A stretch of DNA of 64,000 nt from VXNE01 sp963664635. Its GTDB lineage: Bacteria > Pseudomonadota > Gammaproteobacteria > Pseudomonadales > Azotimanducaceae. Below, one piece after another: positions 8,941 to 17,566 of the stretch (positions are counted from its first letter, which is position 1; each line of letters starts with the position of its first letter). The DNA lies in contig OY761542.1 of NCBI GenBank assembly GCA_963664635.1, forward strand, positions 2,790,001-2,854,000, read 5' to 3'. The translations under genes were made by a program, and so were the position numbers. A model generated the notes under the pieces. The model saw nothing but the letters and a program-made list of their open reading frames with translations, was not told the DNA's origin and ran no database searches.

Positions 8941-9653
8941 CCGCACGTCAGGCGCGCCGCGGTACCGGGGGGTTTCCGAACCCGCGGAGCGGGCCGCCCG
9001 ACGCACCCCTCGCCATGGGCGGCGACCTCTCGGCGGAACGCTTGCTAGCGGCTTACGACCACGGCATCTTTCCCTGGTTCGACGATGATCGCGGTCCGTT
9101 GCTCTGGTGGTCGCCCGATCCGCGGGCCGTGCTTTTTCCCGACCGGTTCCGGGTCTCCCGCAGCCTCGCCCGCCGGCTGCGGCGGGGCGATTACACCGTA
9201 ACCATGGACACGGCCTTCGCCGCGGTGGTGGCGGCGTGCGCCGCGCCGCGCGCAGCGGGCGGGGGTACGTGGATCACGCCGGCGATGCGCGTGGCCTACG
9301 AACGCCTCCACGCGCTCGGCTTCGCCCACTCGGTGGAGGCCTGGCACGGGGGCGGTCTCGCCGGCGGGCTCTATGGCGTCTCGCTCGGGAGCATGTTTTT
9401 CGGCGAGTCGATGTTCTCCAGGCGGCCGGATGCCTCCAAGGTGAGTCTCGCCGCGCTGGTGCGGCAATTGGCGGAGTGGGAATTCGAGCTCATCGACTGC
9501 CAGCTCCCGAATGCGCACCTGACCTCCCTGGGGGCGCAACCGATGCCGCGCGACGAGTTCCTCGACCGCCTCGCCCGCAACCGCCAGCGGCCGGCGCGGC
9601 GGGGCGTCTGGCCGGCCGGGACGACAGGGGCCGCGGTGGACCATGGGGATTGA
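8937..9653 (+). CDS. aat: Leucyl/phenylalanyl-tRNA--protein transferase
   Basis: Adds Leu or Phe to N-terminal Arg/Lys of proteins, creating primary degrons that ClpS delivers to ClpAP. The 238 residues contain AYDHGIFPWF, WWSPDPRAVLFPD, GGLYGVSLGSMFFGESMFS, DASKVSLAALV and LIDCQLPNAHLTSLGA, all family signatures. The ATG at 8937 overlaps the trxB stop. Its final 11 bases overlap the start of bpt. Together with bpt here and clpS/clpA at 15.3-18.1 kb, the window holds the full bacterial N-degron route. Confidence 0.96.
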   Translation: MTARQARRGTGGFPNPRSGPPDAPLAMGGDLSAERLLAAYDHGIFPWFDDDRGPLLWWSPDPRAVLFPDRFRVSRSLARRLRRGDYTVTMDTAFAAVVAACAAPRAAGGGTWITPAMRVAYERLHALGFAHSVEAWHGGGLAGGLYGVSLGSMFFGESMFSRRPDASKVSLAALVRQLAEWEFELIDCQLPNAHLTSLGAQPMPRDEFLDRLARNRQRPARRGVWPAGTTGAAVDHGD

Positions 9654-10356
9654 ACGCGCGTCTTCCGCCCGGTTCTTCCTGACCCCGGCGCATGCATGCG
9701 GCTACTTCGACGACCGCGAGGCGGCCACGCTGCTCCTCGACCCGGCCGAGGTCCCGTCCCCGGAGGTGTACGGCGCGCTCTCGGACGCCGGTTTCCGCCG
9801 CGGCGGGCTGCACCTGTACCGCCCGCACTGCGCGCACTGCCGCGCGTGCGTCCCCACCCGCGTGCCGGTGGAGCGGTTCCGCTGGAGCCGGCGATTCCGC
9901 CGCATCCTCGCGCGCAACGCGGACGCGGAGACGCGGATCGAGCGCGCGGAGTTTCGCGAGGAACACTATGACCTCTACGCGCGCTACATCGCCGGCCGCC
10001 ACGCCGACGGCAGCATGTTCCCCCCTTCCCGGTCGCAGTTCCGGACGTTCCTGTTGGCGCCCTGGTCCGACACCCGGTTCGTCAGCACCTACGTGGACGG
10101 CGCGCTCGTCGCCGTCGCGGTGACCGACGTGCTGCCGAACGCGCTCTCGGCGATCTACACGTATTTCGACCCGCTCCTGCCCCGCCGCAGTCTCGGCGTG
10201 TACTCGATCCTGCGCCAGATCGACGAGTGCCGCAACCGCGGTCTCGCGCATCTCTACCTCGGCTACTGGATCGAGGACGCGGCGAAAATGCGCTACAAGA
10301 CCGAGTATCGTCCCGTGGAACAGCTCGCTGCCGGCGAGTGGACGGAAGGATCGTAA
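9643..10356 (+). CDS. bpt: Aspartate/glutamate leucyltransferase Bpt (ATE family)
   Basis: Transfers leucine from Leu-tRNA to proteins with N-terminal Asp or Glu, the second bacterial N-degron tagging enzyme. The 237 residues match the family. Seen are ACGYFDDREAATLLLDP near residue 20, the cysteine cluster in YRPHCAHCRACVPTRVPV near residue 62, and LPNALSAIYTYFDPLLPRRSLGVYS, of which IYTYFDPLLPRRSLGVYS is diagnostic. It overlaps aat by 11 bp. Older annotations call it arginyltransferase; the prokaryotic form without the eukaryotic extension is the leucyl type. Confidence 0.94.
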   Translation: MGIERASSARFFLTPAHACGYFDDREAATLLLDPAEVPSPEVYGALSDAGFRRGGLHLYRPHCAHCRACVPTRVPVERFRWSRRFRRILARNADAETRIERAEFREEHYDLYARYIAGRHADGSMFPPSRSQFRTFLLAPWSDTRFVSTYVDGALVAVAVTDVLPNALSAIYTYFDPLLPRRSLGVYSILRQIDECRNRGLAHLYLGYWIEDAAKMRYKTEYRPVEQLAAGEWTEGS

Positions 10357-10546
10357 GGAAGTGCCCCTCGCTTAAGATGACTTGAGGCCGCGCATGGGGC
10401 AGAATCCGTGCGCTCTCGGGCTTGCGTGCCGGAGCCGGTGCGAGTTCGCCGGCTCCCGGGTTCGCGACCGCGTCGGGCTTGCATCGGGATCGCATCGGGA
10501 TGGATGCACGGCCAGCCACGCGGGAAGCTCACCAGTCAGGGAAGAA

Positions 10547-10765
10547 ATGGCGAAAGAAGAACAGATCGAGATGCAGGGTACGGTGATCGATACCCTGCCC
10601 AACACGATGTTCAGGGTCGAACTCGAGAACGGCCATGTCGTGACCGCCCACATCTCCGGGAAGATGCGCAAGAACTACATTCGCATCCTCACCGGGGACA
10701 AGGTGAACGTCGAACTGACCCCCTACGACCTCACCAAGGGGCGCATCACCTTCCGGGAGCGTTAG
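10547..10765 (+). CDS. infA: Translation initiation factor IF-1
   Basis: 72-residue OB-fold protein occupying the ribosomal A site during initiation. The whole chain is textbook: MAKEEQIEMQGTVIDTLPN, RVELENGHVVTAHISGKMRK, and ending DLTKGRITFRER. It lies 190 bp after bpt. That gap probably holds its own promoter, but I cannot pick one with confidence. The hairpins after the stop mark the edge of the core block before the accessory insertion. Confidence 0.97.
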   Translation: MAKEEQIEMQGTVIDTLPNTMFRVELENGHVVTAHISGKMRKNYIRILTGDKVNVELTPYDLTKGRITFRER

Positions 10766-10784
10766 CGCGGCCTGACGGTCGCGG

Positions 10785-10830
10785 CCCATCCTGACGGATG
10801 GGTGGGAGTTCGCTGGCGCGAAACTCCTTG
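10785..10830 (+). terminator. Two consecutive hairpins after infA
   Basis: A perfect 7-bp stem (CCCATCC at 10785-10791 with GGATGGG at 10796-10802) is followed by a second stem (GGAGTTCGC at 10805-10813 with GCGAAACTCC at 10818-10827, one bulge). There is no U-run, so termination strength is uncertain. It sits between infA and the convergent SIR2-like gene. Confidence 0.45.
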
Positions 10831-10879
10831 CATGGAACATTACTTGACCCTTTGCTGTTAATGGCCTTTTATGGCCAGA

Positions 10880-12029
10880 TCACGCAGCTTCGGCGTCTAC
10901 CAAGGTCAGGTTGTAGCGCTTGGCCGCTTCTCCGGATCGACTCCAGCGCGTTGGCAGTCCGCTACGGCAGGCTAAACCGTGCTGCGGGGTTGATCTGGAT
11001 CGTCCTCGCCGTGAGCAAATTGCCGAACCCATGCGCGGCTGCACCTTGGAGGAAAAACGGTCCTCCGGAATCTCGGGAAAGACGCCTCGGTACGACTCCT
11101 TCAAGGTCGCAATGCCGCGGTCATCATCCTCAAGGCCGACGACGGTAACGTGGCCTGGTGGAAGATCGCTCAGCGATTCGGTGAACAGGACCTGTGCCGC
11201 GATGTCGGTCGGCGGAAAGGAATACCCCAGGAAAGTGACGGCATCGGCGGCGGAGAGGTAGTCGAATGCGCGCTTCCAGACGAGGCGCAAGGCCGGCTGC
11301 GCAACCAGCCCCGACTTGGATAGGACGGGCGGTACGATAACCGGCGAGGGTCCGAGATGGCGGGCCACGTCGTCGCGACGCTGGAGGCGATGGGCGACTC
11401 CAGACCAGACGTCGCGATGGACGATGGCGTCGAGCGCAACGGGATCGGCGTACCCCAGGCGGGGCCACCAATTGACGGAACCGTGCAGCTTTAGCAGCTT
11501 CAGATCCGAACACTTCTGGCTCTCGGGTTTGTCGTCGGACACGGTATCGGATGCGGGGCGGCAGAAGAACCCGTAACCCCAGCGCGCATTCCAATGGCCG
11601 GTGGCACGGAGGGCGGCGTCGAGCAATTCGTCGTAGTTGAAAGTGATGCAGGTGGCGCCGAGATCGGCGCAGCGTTTCGCAAACGAGATGACATCACCCT
11701 CGACCCTGACGCCGTCCATGGCACGGGTGATCCTGCGCAGGAACGCGCGCTTGAGCTCGGTGAGCAGAAAGGTGTACTCGTCTACCGCGCTGTCGGTGTA
11801 GTCGTAGGGCATGAGTTCGTGGACGCGGGTCATCAGGCGTTCGATGTTGATGAACCCATCCCGGTGGCGATTGCGCTCGGCTTCGAGTAGCTGGCTCGCG
11901 AAGGGAAGTCCGCGCACGCTCTCGACGAGGCTGTCGTTGTCGAAGTCGTCCACGAGGAGGGGCGCGTCCGGGACGAATGCCCGGGTGAATCCCGCGCCCG
12001 TGACGAAAACGTGGCGATGCGGGCTAGCG
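10880..12029 (-). pseudogene. SIR2-like (SIR2_2) domain protein, interrupted by an IS and frameshifted
   Basis: Predicted NAD-binding or NADase protein of the SIR2-like type found in many antiphage systems. Visible landmarks are TFNYDELLD, LLKLHGSVNWWPRLG and FLGYSFPPTD, the last two typical of SIR2_2. The N-terminus (HVFVTGAGFTRAF, Rossmann loop) lies at 11954-12018 in the same frame. It joins, across the IS at 12030-14462, to a GTG-initiated start at 14478. Near the 3' end one T added to the five-T run (about 11045-11075) would restore a family-like tail ending at 10962 instead of the present low-complexity tail. As sequenced, no full-length protein can be made. Its partner is the small gene at 14505-14729. 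Confidence 0.8.
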
Positions 12030-12043
12030 CTACCGAGTAGTCA
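12022..12043. repeat. IS left end: 8-bp target duplication plus 14-bp inverted repeat
   Basis: GGCTAGCG (12022-12029) is the target copy. CTACCGAGTAGTCA (12030-12043) is the terminal repeat, matching perfectly in reverse complement at 14449-14462. Confidence 0.93.
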
Positions 12044-14462
12044 TAAAAAGGGCTGGACAATGGGCCTGTCGTCCTGTACACCTGCGCCACCATGGCCCAG
12101 TCCCAGATCAGCCGCACGCTGCGCGACGAGGCGGCACGTTTGCGGATCGTCGCTATTCTGTCGCAGGAGCGGTTCGACAGCCGGCGGGCCTTTGCCCGCA
12201 GGATCTGCGGGGAGTTCTCCTTCGTCGACACGCGCGGCCGTCTGCAGCTTGCGGGCTGCATGAAGGCGCTGGCGACGCTGGCTCGGGCGTCGCCGGAGAT
12301 TGTCCTGCCGGCACCACGGGCAGCGGTGGCGAACAGGCCGCGCCAGCTTGAGGCCGCGGTTGACGAGCCGGTCGATGTTCCACGACACCCGGCCCGGATC
12401 CGGGATCTCGATATCCGGATGGTGACGCAGCGCTGTGAGCGTGAAGTGTGGAACACGCTGATGGCGCACGAACATCCCCATGGCATGACGACCTTTGCCG
12501 GTTGTCAGGTGCGCTACCTCGTGGGCTCGGCCCATGGCTGGCTGGGTTGCGTCGGGTTCTCTGCCGCGGCCCTGCGGGTGTCGGCGCGTGATCACTGGAT
12601 GGCGTGGAGCGATGCAGTGCGCCGTGACCACCTGCACCGGGTTGTTTGCCTGAGCCGCTTCCTGATCCGTCCTTCGGTTTTCTGTGCGCACCTGGCGAGC
12701 CATGTGCTGGGGCGGGTGCTGCGGCGTCTGCCGCGGGACTTCGAGGCCCGCTACGGCTATCGTCCCTGGCTGGTGGAGAGCTTTGCCGATGCCGGTGTGG
12801 CGGGCACCTGTCTGAGAGCGGCCAACTTCCTCATGGTCGGCCGCACCGCGGGGCGGGGCCGTCAGGATGCGAGGAAGCAGCGTGGGCAGACGGTCAAGAC
12901 GGTGTTCATGTACGCCTTGGCAGCGGACTGGCGTCGCCGGCTCGGGGTCGAGTGGGTTGATCATGCCCCGGTGCTGGAGCCGGGAGCGGGCCTGAACGCG
13001 GCCGCGTGGGCCGCCAACGAGTTTGGAGGAGCGCCGTTGGGTGACAAGCGACTGTCGGCACGTCTGGTGAAGAGCGCGGGTCTTCTGGCGTCCTACCCGG
13101 GAGGGAAGATCAACGCCAGCAGCGCCAGTGGCGGCAAGGAGATCACCGGGTTCTACCGTCTGATCGAGGCGCCCGCGGAGTCGGACGTCACGGTTCCGGC
13201 GATTCTTGCGCCGCACCGGGAGCGCAGCGTGCAGCGGATCCGTGGTCAGACCACGGTGCTGGCGCTGCGGGACGGCACCGATCTGAGCTTCTCGACGCGC
13301 CCCGGCTGCGACGGCCTGGAGGTCATCGGCAAGAACCAGACCGGCGCGAAGAGCCTGGGGTTGTCGCTGCATGCGACCCTGGCCGTGACCGGGACCGGTC
13401 TGCCGCTTGGGGTGCTGGACCTGAACTTCGATCAGGAGGTGTCCCGGGAGGGGACACGGCGTCAGACACGGCGCTGGCTTGACGGGTTCGGCGATGTGGC
13501 GCGGGCGGCACGGGAGGTCACGGGCAAGACCAGGATCATCTATGTCTGCGACCGGGAGGCGGACCGCTTCGAGCTGTTCGATCAGCAGCGCCGCCATCCA
13601 CGGGTGGAGTTGCTGGTCCGTGCCACGCACGACCGGGTTCTGGGACCATCGAAGCTCTTTGCCGTCATGCGCGGTGGCGAGCCCGATGGCCTGATCGATG
13701 TCGAGATCGACGGACTCACGGCACGGCCCAAGTCCTCCAGGAAGAAGGCGCGTCCGGCACGCCGCAAGCGCCTGGCCACCTGTGACCTGCGGTTCCGCCG
13801 CGTCACCCTGCCGGCGACACAGACCATGAAAGGGCGCGCACCGATGACGGTCTGGGCGGTCCACATCGTGGAACGCCACCCACCCGAAGACGAGGACCCC
13901 GTCCAGTGGTTCCTGCTGACCACGTGTCAGGTCGAGACACCGTCACAGGCCGCCGACATCGTCGGCTTCTACCTCCAGAGATGGCGCATCGAGGACTTCT
14001 TCCGGGTGCTCAAATCAGGCTGCGGGGTGGAGCACCTGCTGTTCCGCACGGCAGACAGATTGCGGCGGGCCATCGCCATCAATGCCGTCATCGCCTGGCG
14101 CATCATGGTCATGACGCTGCTCGGACGCCAGGTGCCCGACTGCGAACCGCAACTGATGTTCACCGACCACGAACTCGCCTTCCTGCGCGACTATGCCCAC
14201 CAGCACGGCCTGTCGGCACCGGAAGGACTCGGCGATGCCGTACGCCTGGTGGCCCACCTCGGCGGCTATCGCAACCGCAAGCACGATCCCGACCCCGGTC
14301 ATCAGGTCATGTGGCATGGGCAGACCCGTCTCACCAGTGCCTCGCTGGGCCACCAAATCGGGCTCCAGACCGGCTTCGAAACCGGGTTCAAGGAAGGCCG
14401 CAAACACGCCCTGAGGCAGAAAACCTAACCCGTTGCCACGTCAATATGTGACTACTCGGTAG
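12030..14462 (+). mobile_element. IS4/Tn5-like insertion sequence with DruA-domain transposase
   Basis: A complete 2,433-bp element: perfect 14-bp terminal inverted repeats, an 8-bp direct target duplication (GGCTAGCG on both sides) and a single 778-codon transposase gene. It inserted into the start of the SIR2-like gene. Removing the element and one target copy rejoins the SIR2 frame (PASPHRHVFVTGAGF). The intact ends and undecayed transposase suggest recent insertion. Confidence 0.93.
12092..14428 (+). CDS. DruA (DUF4338)-Tn5-like DDE transposase fusion
   Basis: 778 residues in two parts. Residues about 20-275 resemble DUF4338, the DruA protein of Druantia defence: GCQVRYLVGSAHGWLGCVGF near 138, LSRFLIRP, and FARYGYRPWLVESF-like DFEARYGYRPWLVESF. 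Residues about 290-775 are a Tn5/IS4-type transposase: NEFGGAPLGDKRLSARLV, first Asp in LRDGTDLSF (394), second Asp in VCDREADRF (487), and Glu in WRIEDFFRVLKSGCGVEHL (634). DDE spacing looks complete, so it is probably active. It is the only gene of the IS. The role of the DruA part in transposition is unknown to me; DNA binding or target recognition is inference. Confidence 0.88.
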   Translation: MAQSQISRTLRDEAARLRIVAILSQERFDSRRAFARRICGEFSFVDTRGRLQLAGCMKALATLARASPEIVLPAPRAAVANRPRQLEAAVDEPVDVPRHPARIRDLDIRMVTQRCEREVWNTLMAHEHPHGMTTFAGCQVRYLVGSAHGWLGCVGFSAAALRVSARDHWMAWSDAVRRDHLHRVVCLSRFLIRPSVFCAHLASHVLGRVLRRLPRDFEARYGYRPWLVESFADAGVAGTCLRAANFLMVGRTAGRGRQDARKQRGQTVKTVFMYALAADWRRRLGVEWVDHAPVLEPGAGLNAAAWAANEFGGAPLGDKRLSARLVKSAGLLASYPGGKINASSASGGKEITGFYRLIEAPAESDVTVPAILAPHRERSVQRIRGQTTVLALRDGTDLSFSTRPGCDGLEVIGKNQTGAKSLGLSLHATLAVTGTGLPLGVLDLNFDQEVSREGTRRQTRRWLDGFGDVARAAREVTGKTRIIYVCDREADRFELFDQQRRHPRVELLVRATHDRVLGPSKLFAVMRGGEPDGLIDVEIDGLTARPKSSRKKARPARRKRLATCDLRFRRVTLPATQTMKGRAPMTVWAVHIVERHPPEDEDPVQWFLLTTCQVETPSQAADIVGFYLQRWRIEDFFRVLKSGCGVEHLLFRTADRLRRAIAINAVIAWRIMVMTLLGRQVPDCEPQLMFTDHELAFLRDYAHQHGLSAPEGLGDAVRLVAHLGGYRNRKHDPDPGHQVMWHGQTRLTSASLGHQIGLQTGFETGFKEGRKHALRQKT

Positions 14463-14470
14463 GGCTAGCG
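14449..14470. repeat. IS right end: 14-bp inverted repeat plus 8-bp target duplication
   Basis: TGACTACTCGGTAG (14449-14462) is the mirror of the left end. GGCTAGCG (14463-14470) is the second target copy. Confidence 0.93.
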
Positions 14471-14504
14471 GGAGCCACGGGTGTCCGGGTCGCGGGAAGG
14501 GTGG

Positions 14505-14729
14505 TCAGCCGGCCAGAGCGGATTGGTCTGCTGGCTGGTCCCGCTGCCACTCCCACGCTTCGCGGTGGGACGTGGGATCGCCTACCTGTTCAATGTGACC
14601 GTCGGGCCACCGCCGCTGGTGCTCCCGCTGGCGACGATAGAGGTCTGTGGTGATGCCGTGGCAAACGACTCGATCATCCACCAGGAACTGGTACCTGTAG
14701 GTCCCGTTGGCTCGTGTGGTGGCGTGCAT
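14505..14729 (-). CDS. Small GIY-YIG-like protein paired with SIR2 gene
   Basis: 74 residues from ATG 14729. The pattern TYRYQFLVDDRVVCHGITTD, then LYRRQREHQRRWPDGHIEQV and a C-terminal AWEWQRDQ, follows the order of a compact GIY-YIG-like fold: two strands, a GITTDL..R..EH helix, then a strand. Whether the catalytic Tyr/Arg/Glu set is complete I cannot say. It lies directly upstream of the SIR2-like gene, whose probable GTG start (14478) is 27 bp past this stop, so the two were an operon before the IS arrived. It is intact while its partner is broken. I know similar small genes beside SIR2 genes from memory only. Confidence 0.7.
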   Translation of the reverse strand: MHATTRANGTYRYQFLVDDRVVCHGITTDLYRRQREHQRRWPDGHIEQVGDPTSHREAWEWQRDQPADQSALAG

Positions 14730-15050
14730 GGCACAAGTATGGTCCGGCTCGCTTAGGGAGGTCAATTCGGTCCTGGTGCGCCGTTGACCGCCAAACGGGC
14801 GTAAGGCACTACATGTGCAAGCGAAGGAGGAAGTCGAGCATGCATCGACGAACTGGCGGTAGCGCCGGGCGGGACACGGCAGCAGTCGGCGCGCCAGCGC
14901 CGCGCCGGGCGCGTGTCGGCCCCGCTGGTGGTTGTTCCGACAACGGGTGGCGGGGATCAAGGGACTCACCGCCATCCCGACGAGCGCGCAACTCGTGTTG
15001 CGCCTCGAGCACCCGTCCGTGTCAACGCGCGACCCTCCGTGGGCGAAGGC
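14730..15050. other. No gene recognised
   Basis: This stretch between the small SIR2-partner gene and the intron-like debris has no convincing coding frame. The translations are low-complexity Arg/Ala/Pro text. It probably contains the promoter of the minus-strand SIR2 pair, which I could not place. Confidence 0.5.
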
Positions 15051-15240
15051 ATGATCCCGGAGAGAGCCGGATGCGGGAAAACCGCATGTCCGGTTCGCCG
15101 AGCGGCGACTGGAAACGGAGTGGGTCCAAATCGGGCTGGGCCGGCCCACCACCGCGCCAGTCGTCGACTCTACCCACGGGCCGCGAGGGCGCGGCCAGCG
15201 CGGTCTGCGGGCGGTCAACGAAGCCGTGATCGACCAAAAA
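15051..15240 (+). ncRNA. Group II intron-like RNA remnant
   Basis: 15061-15096 holds a stem-loop (GAGCCGGATGCGG, GAAA loop, CCGCATGTCCGGTTC) and is followed by GCGACTGGAAACGGAG and by CGTCGACTCTACC. That phrase order is what I remember around reverse-transcriptase genes of bacterial group II introns. No reverse transcriptase follows; clpA begins at once on the other strand. I read it as a deletion remnant. Confidence 0.35.
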
Positions 15241-15299
15241 CCTGACAGAACCAATGACCCGTCATCCTGGCACAAGCGACGTGGGGCGAGAAATGCGGG

Positions 15300-17564
15300 C
15301 TAGGCGTGGTGGCCTTCCAGGACGCGGATGGACAGGTCGTCGTCCTCGACGGTGATGTGCACGGTACCGCCGCCCTGGGCGAGGTCGCCGAACAGGATGT
15401 CCTCCGCGAGTTGACGCTTGATCTTCTCCTGGATCAGCCGCTGCATGGGACGGGCGCCCATCTTCTCGTCGTAGCCCTCCCGCGCGAGCCAGTCCCGCGC
15501 ATCCTCGTCGACGTCGAGCTGCACTTTCTTCGCGTCGAGCTGGGCCTGCAGCTCGACGAGGAACTTGTCCACGATCGTCTTGATGACGGACATGGGCAGC
15601 GCGTTGAACTGCATGATGGCGTCGAGCCGGTTGCGGAACTCCGGCGTGAACATCTTCTTGACGGTCTCCATCGCGTCGGTGCTGTGGTCCTGCTGCGTGA
15701 ACCCGATCGATGCGCGCGCCGCCTCCTGGGCCCCCGCATTCGTCGTCATGATCAGCACCGTGTTGCGGAAGTCGGCGTGGCGTCCGTTGTTGTCCGTCAG
15801 GGTGCCGTGGTCCATGACCTGCAGCAGGAGGTTGAAGACTTCCGGATGCGCCTTTTCGACTTCGTCCAGCAGGATCACGCTGTGGGGGTGCTTGGTGACC
15901 GCCTCGGTCAACAGCCCCCCCTGGTCGAAGCCGACGTAGCCCGGCGGCGCCCCGATCAGCCGTGACACCGTGTGCCGCTCCATGTACTCCGACATGTCGA
16001 AGCGCAGGAGTTCCACGCCCATGATGTTCGCGAGCTGCCGGCAGACCTCGGTCTTGCCGACGCCCGTGGGGCCGGCGAACAGGAAGCTGCCGATCGGCTT
16101 CTCCTCCACCTTGAGCCCCGCCCGCGAGAGCTTGATGGCGGACGCCAGGGTTTCGATGGCCTCGTCCTGGCCGAACACGACCATCTTCAGCTTGCCTTCG
16201 AGGTCCTTGAGCGCCTCCTTGTCCGAGACGGTGACCTGGTTCGACGGGATCCGGGCGATCTTCGCGACCACGCGTTCGACGTCGCCGGCGCCGATGGATT
16301 TCTTGCGGCGTGCGGGATTGAGCAGCTGCTGGGCAGCCCCCGCTTCATCGATGACGTCGATGGCCTTGTCCGGCATGTAGCGGTCGGTGATGTAGCGGTC
16401 GGCCAGCTCCGCCGCCGCGCGCAGCGCCCGGTCGGTGTAGCGCAGGCTGTAGTGGTCCTCGAAGCGGGACTTCAGCCCGCGCAGGATCTTGTAGGTGTCG
16501 TCGACGCTCGGCTCGGTGATGTCGATTTTCTGGAACCGGCGCGAGAGCGCGCGGTCCTTGTCGAAGATGCCGCGGTACTCCTGGTAAGTCGTCGATCCCA
16601 TGCAACGGATCTCGCCGGACGCGAGCAGCGGCTTGAGGAGGTTGGAGGCATCCATGACGCCGCCGGACGCGGCGCCGGCCCCGATGATGGTGTGAATCTC
16701 GTCGATGAACAGGACGGTATGGGGGGACTTCTTGAGCTCCTTCAGCAGCATCTTGAAACGTTTCTCGAAGTCGCCTCGGTACTTCGTGCCCGCCAGCAGC
16801 GAACCGAGGTCCAGGGCGAAGACATTGCTTTCGCCGACCACCTCGGGCACCTCGCCATCGACGATGCGCTTGGCGAGGCCCTCGGCGATGGCGGTCTTGC
16901 CGACGCCGGACTCGCCCACCAGCAGCGGGTTGTTCTTGCGCCGCCGGCAGAGAATCTGGATAACCCGCTCCACTTCGTCCTCACGGCCGACGAGGGGGTC
17001 GATCGCGCCGGCGCGCGCGAGACCGTTCAGGTCGGTGGCGAAGGCCTCGAGGGCGCTCTGCGGCCGACTCTCGCCGGGGGCCTCCTCGTCGGCGTCCTCG
17101 CGCATTTCGCCCGCGTCCGCTTCCCCGCCCACCTTGGAGATGCCATGGGCGATGTAGTTGACCACGTCGATGCGTTTCACGTCCTGCTGCTTGAGCAGGA
17201 AGACCGAGTGCGTCTCCTGTTCGTTGAAGATCGCGACGAGCAGGTTCGCGCCGGTGACTTCCTTGCGGTTGCTGGACTGCACGTGAAACACGGCCCGCCG
17301 CAGGACCCGCTCGAAGCCGAGGGTGGGCTGCGTCTCCCGCTTGCCGTCCCCCGCCGGGATGAGCGGCGTGGTCGACTCGATGTGTTCTTCGAGCTCCTTG
17401 CGCAAGCGATCCACGTCCGTTCCGACCTTCCTCAGGACGTCCAGCGCCACCGCGTCGTCGAGCAGCGCGAGCAGCAGGTGCTCCACCGTCATGAACTCGT
17501 GGCGTTTCGCCTTGGCTTCCTTGAAGGCGTGGTTGATGGTCCCTTGCAGTTCCTTGCTCAGCAT
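15300..17564 (-). CDS. clpA: ATP-dependent Clp protease ATPase subunit ClpA
   Basis: AAA+ unfoldase feeding ClpP, with ClpS as adaptor for N-degron substrates. The 754 residues match the family. Present are the N-domain with two Clp repeats (MLSKELQGTINHAFKEAK onward), first AAA module with Walker A GESGVGKTAIAEGLA (about residue 215) and Walker B LFIDEIHTIIGAG, second module with GPTGVGKTEVCRQLA and ILLDEVEKAHPEVFNLLLQV, and the ClpP-contact loop region. It starts 2 bp after clpS ends and is probably co-transcribed with it. ClpP is not in the window. Confidence 0.97.
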   Translation of the reverse strand: MLSKELQGTINHAFKEAKAKRHEFMTVEHLLLALLDDAVALDVLRKVGTDVDRLRKELEEHIESTTPLIPAGDGKRETQPTLGFERVLRRAVFHVQSSNRKEVTGANLLVAIFNEQETHSVFLLKQQDVKRIDVVNYIAHGISKVGGEADAGEMREDADEEAPGESRPQSALEAFATDLNGLARAGAIDPLVGREDEVERVIQILCRRRKNNPLLVGESGVGKTAIAEGLAKRIVDGEVPEVVGESNVFALDLGSLLAGTKYRGDFEKRFKMLLKELKKSPHTVLFIDEIHTIIGAGAASGGVMDASNLLKPLLASGEIRCMGSTTYQEYRGIFDKDRALSRRFQKIDITEPSVDDTYKILRGLKSRFEDHYSLRYTDRALRAAAELADRYITDRYMPDKAIDVIDEAGAAQQLLNPARRKKSIGAGDVERVVAKIARIPSNQVTVSDKEALKDLEGKLKMVVFGQDEAIETLASAIKLSRAGLKVEEKPIGSFLFAGPTGVGKTEVCRQLANIMGVELLRFDMSEYMERHTVSRLIGAPPGYVGFDQGGLLTEAVTKHPHSVILLDEVEKAHPEVFNLLLQVMDHGTLTDNNGRHADFRNTVLIMTTNAGAQEAARASIGFTQQDHSTDAMETVKKMFTPEFRNRLDAIMQFNALPMSVIKTIVDKFLVELQAQLDAKKVQLDVDEDARDWLAREGYDEKMGARPMQRLIQEKIKRQLAEDILFGDLAQGGGTVHITVEDDDLSIRVLEGHHA

Positions 17565-17566
17565 GG

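Noticed and set aside
12041..13879. 612-codon frame antisense to the IS transposase
   Set aside because: Covers the transposase exactly and shows only Arg/Pro/Gln-rich text; the sense frame has all catalytic motifs.
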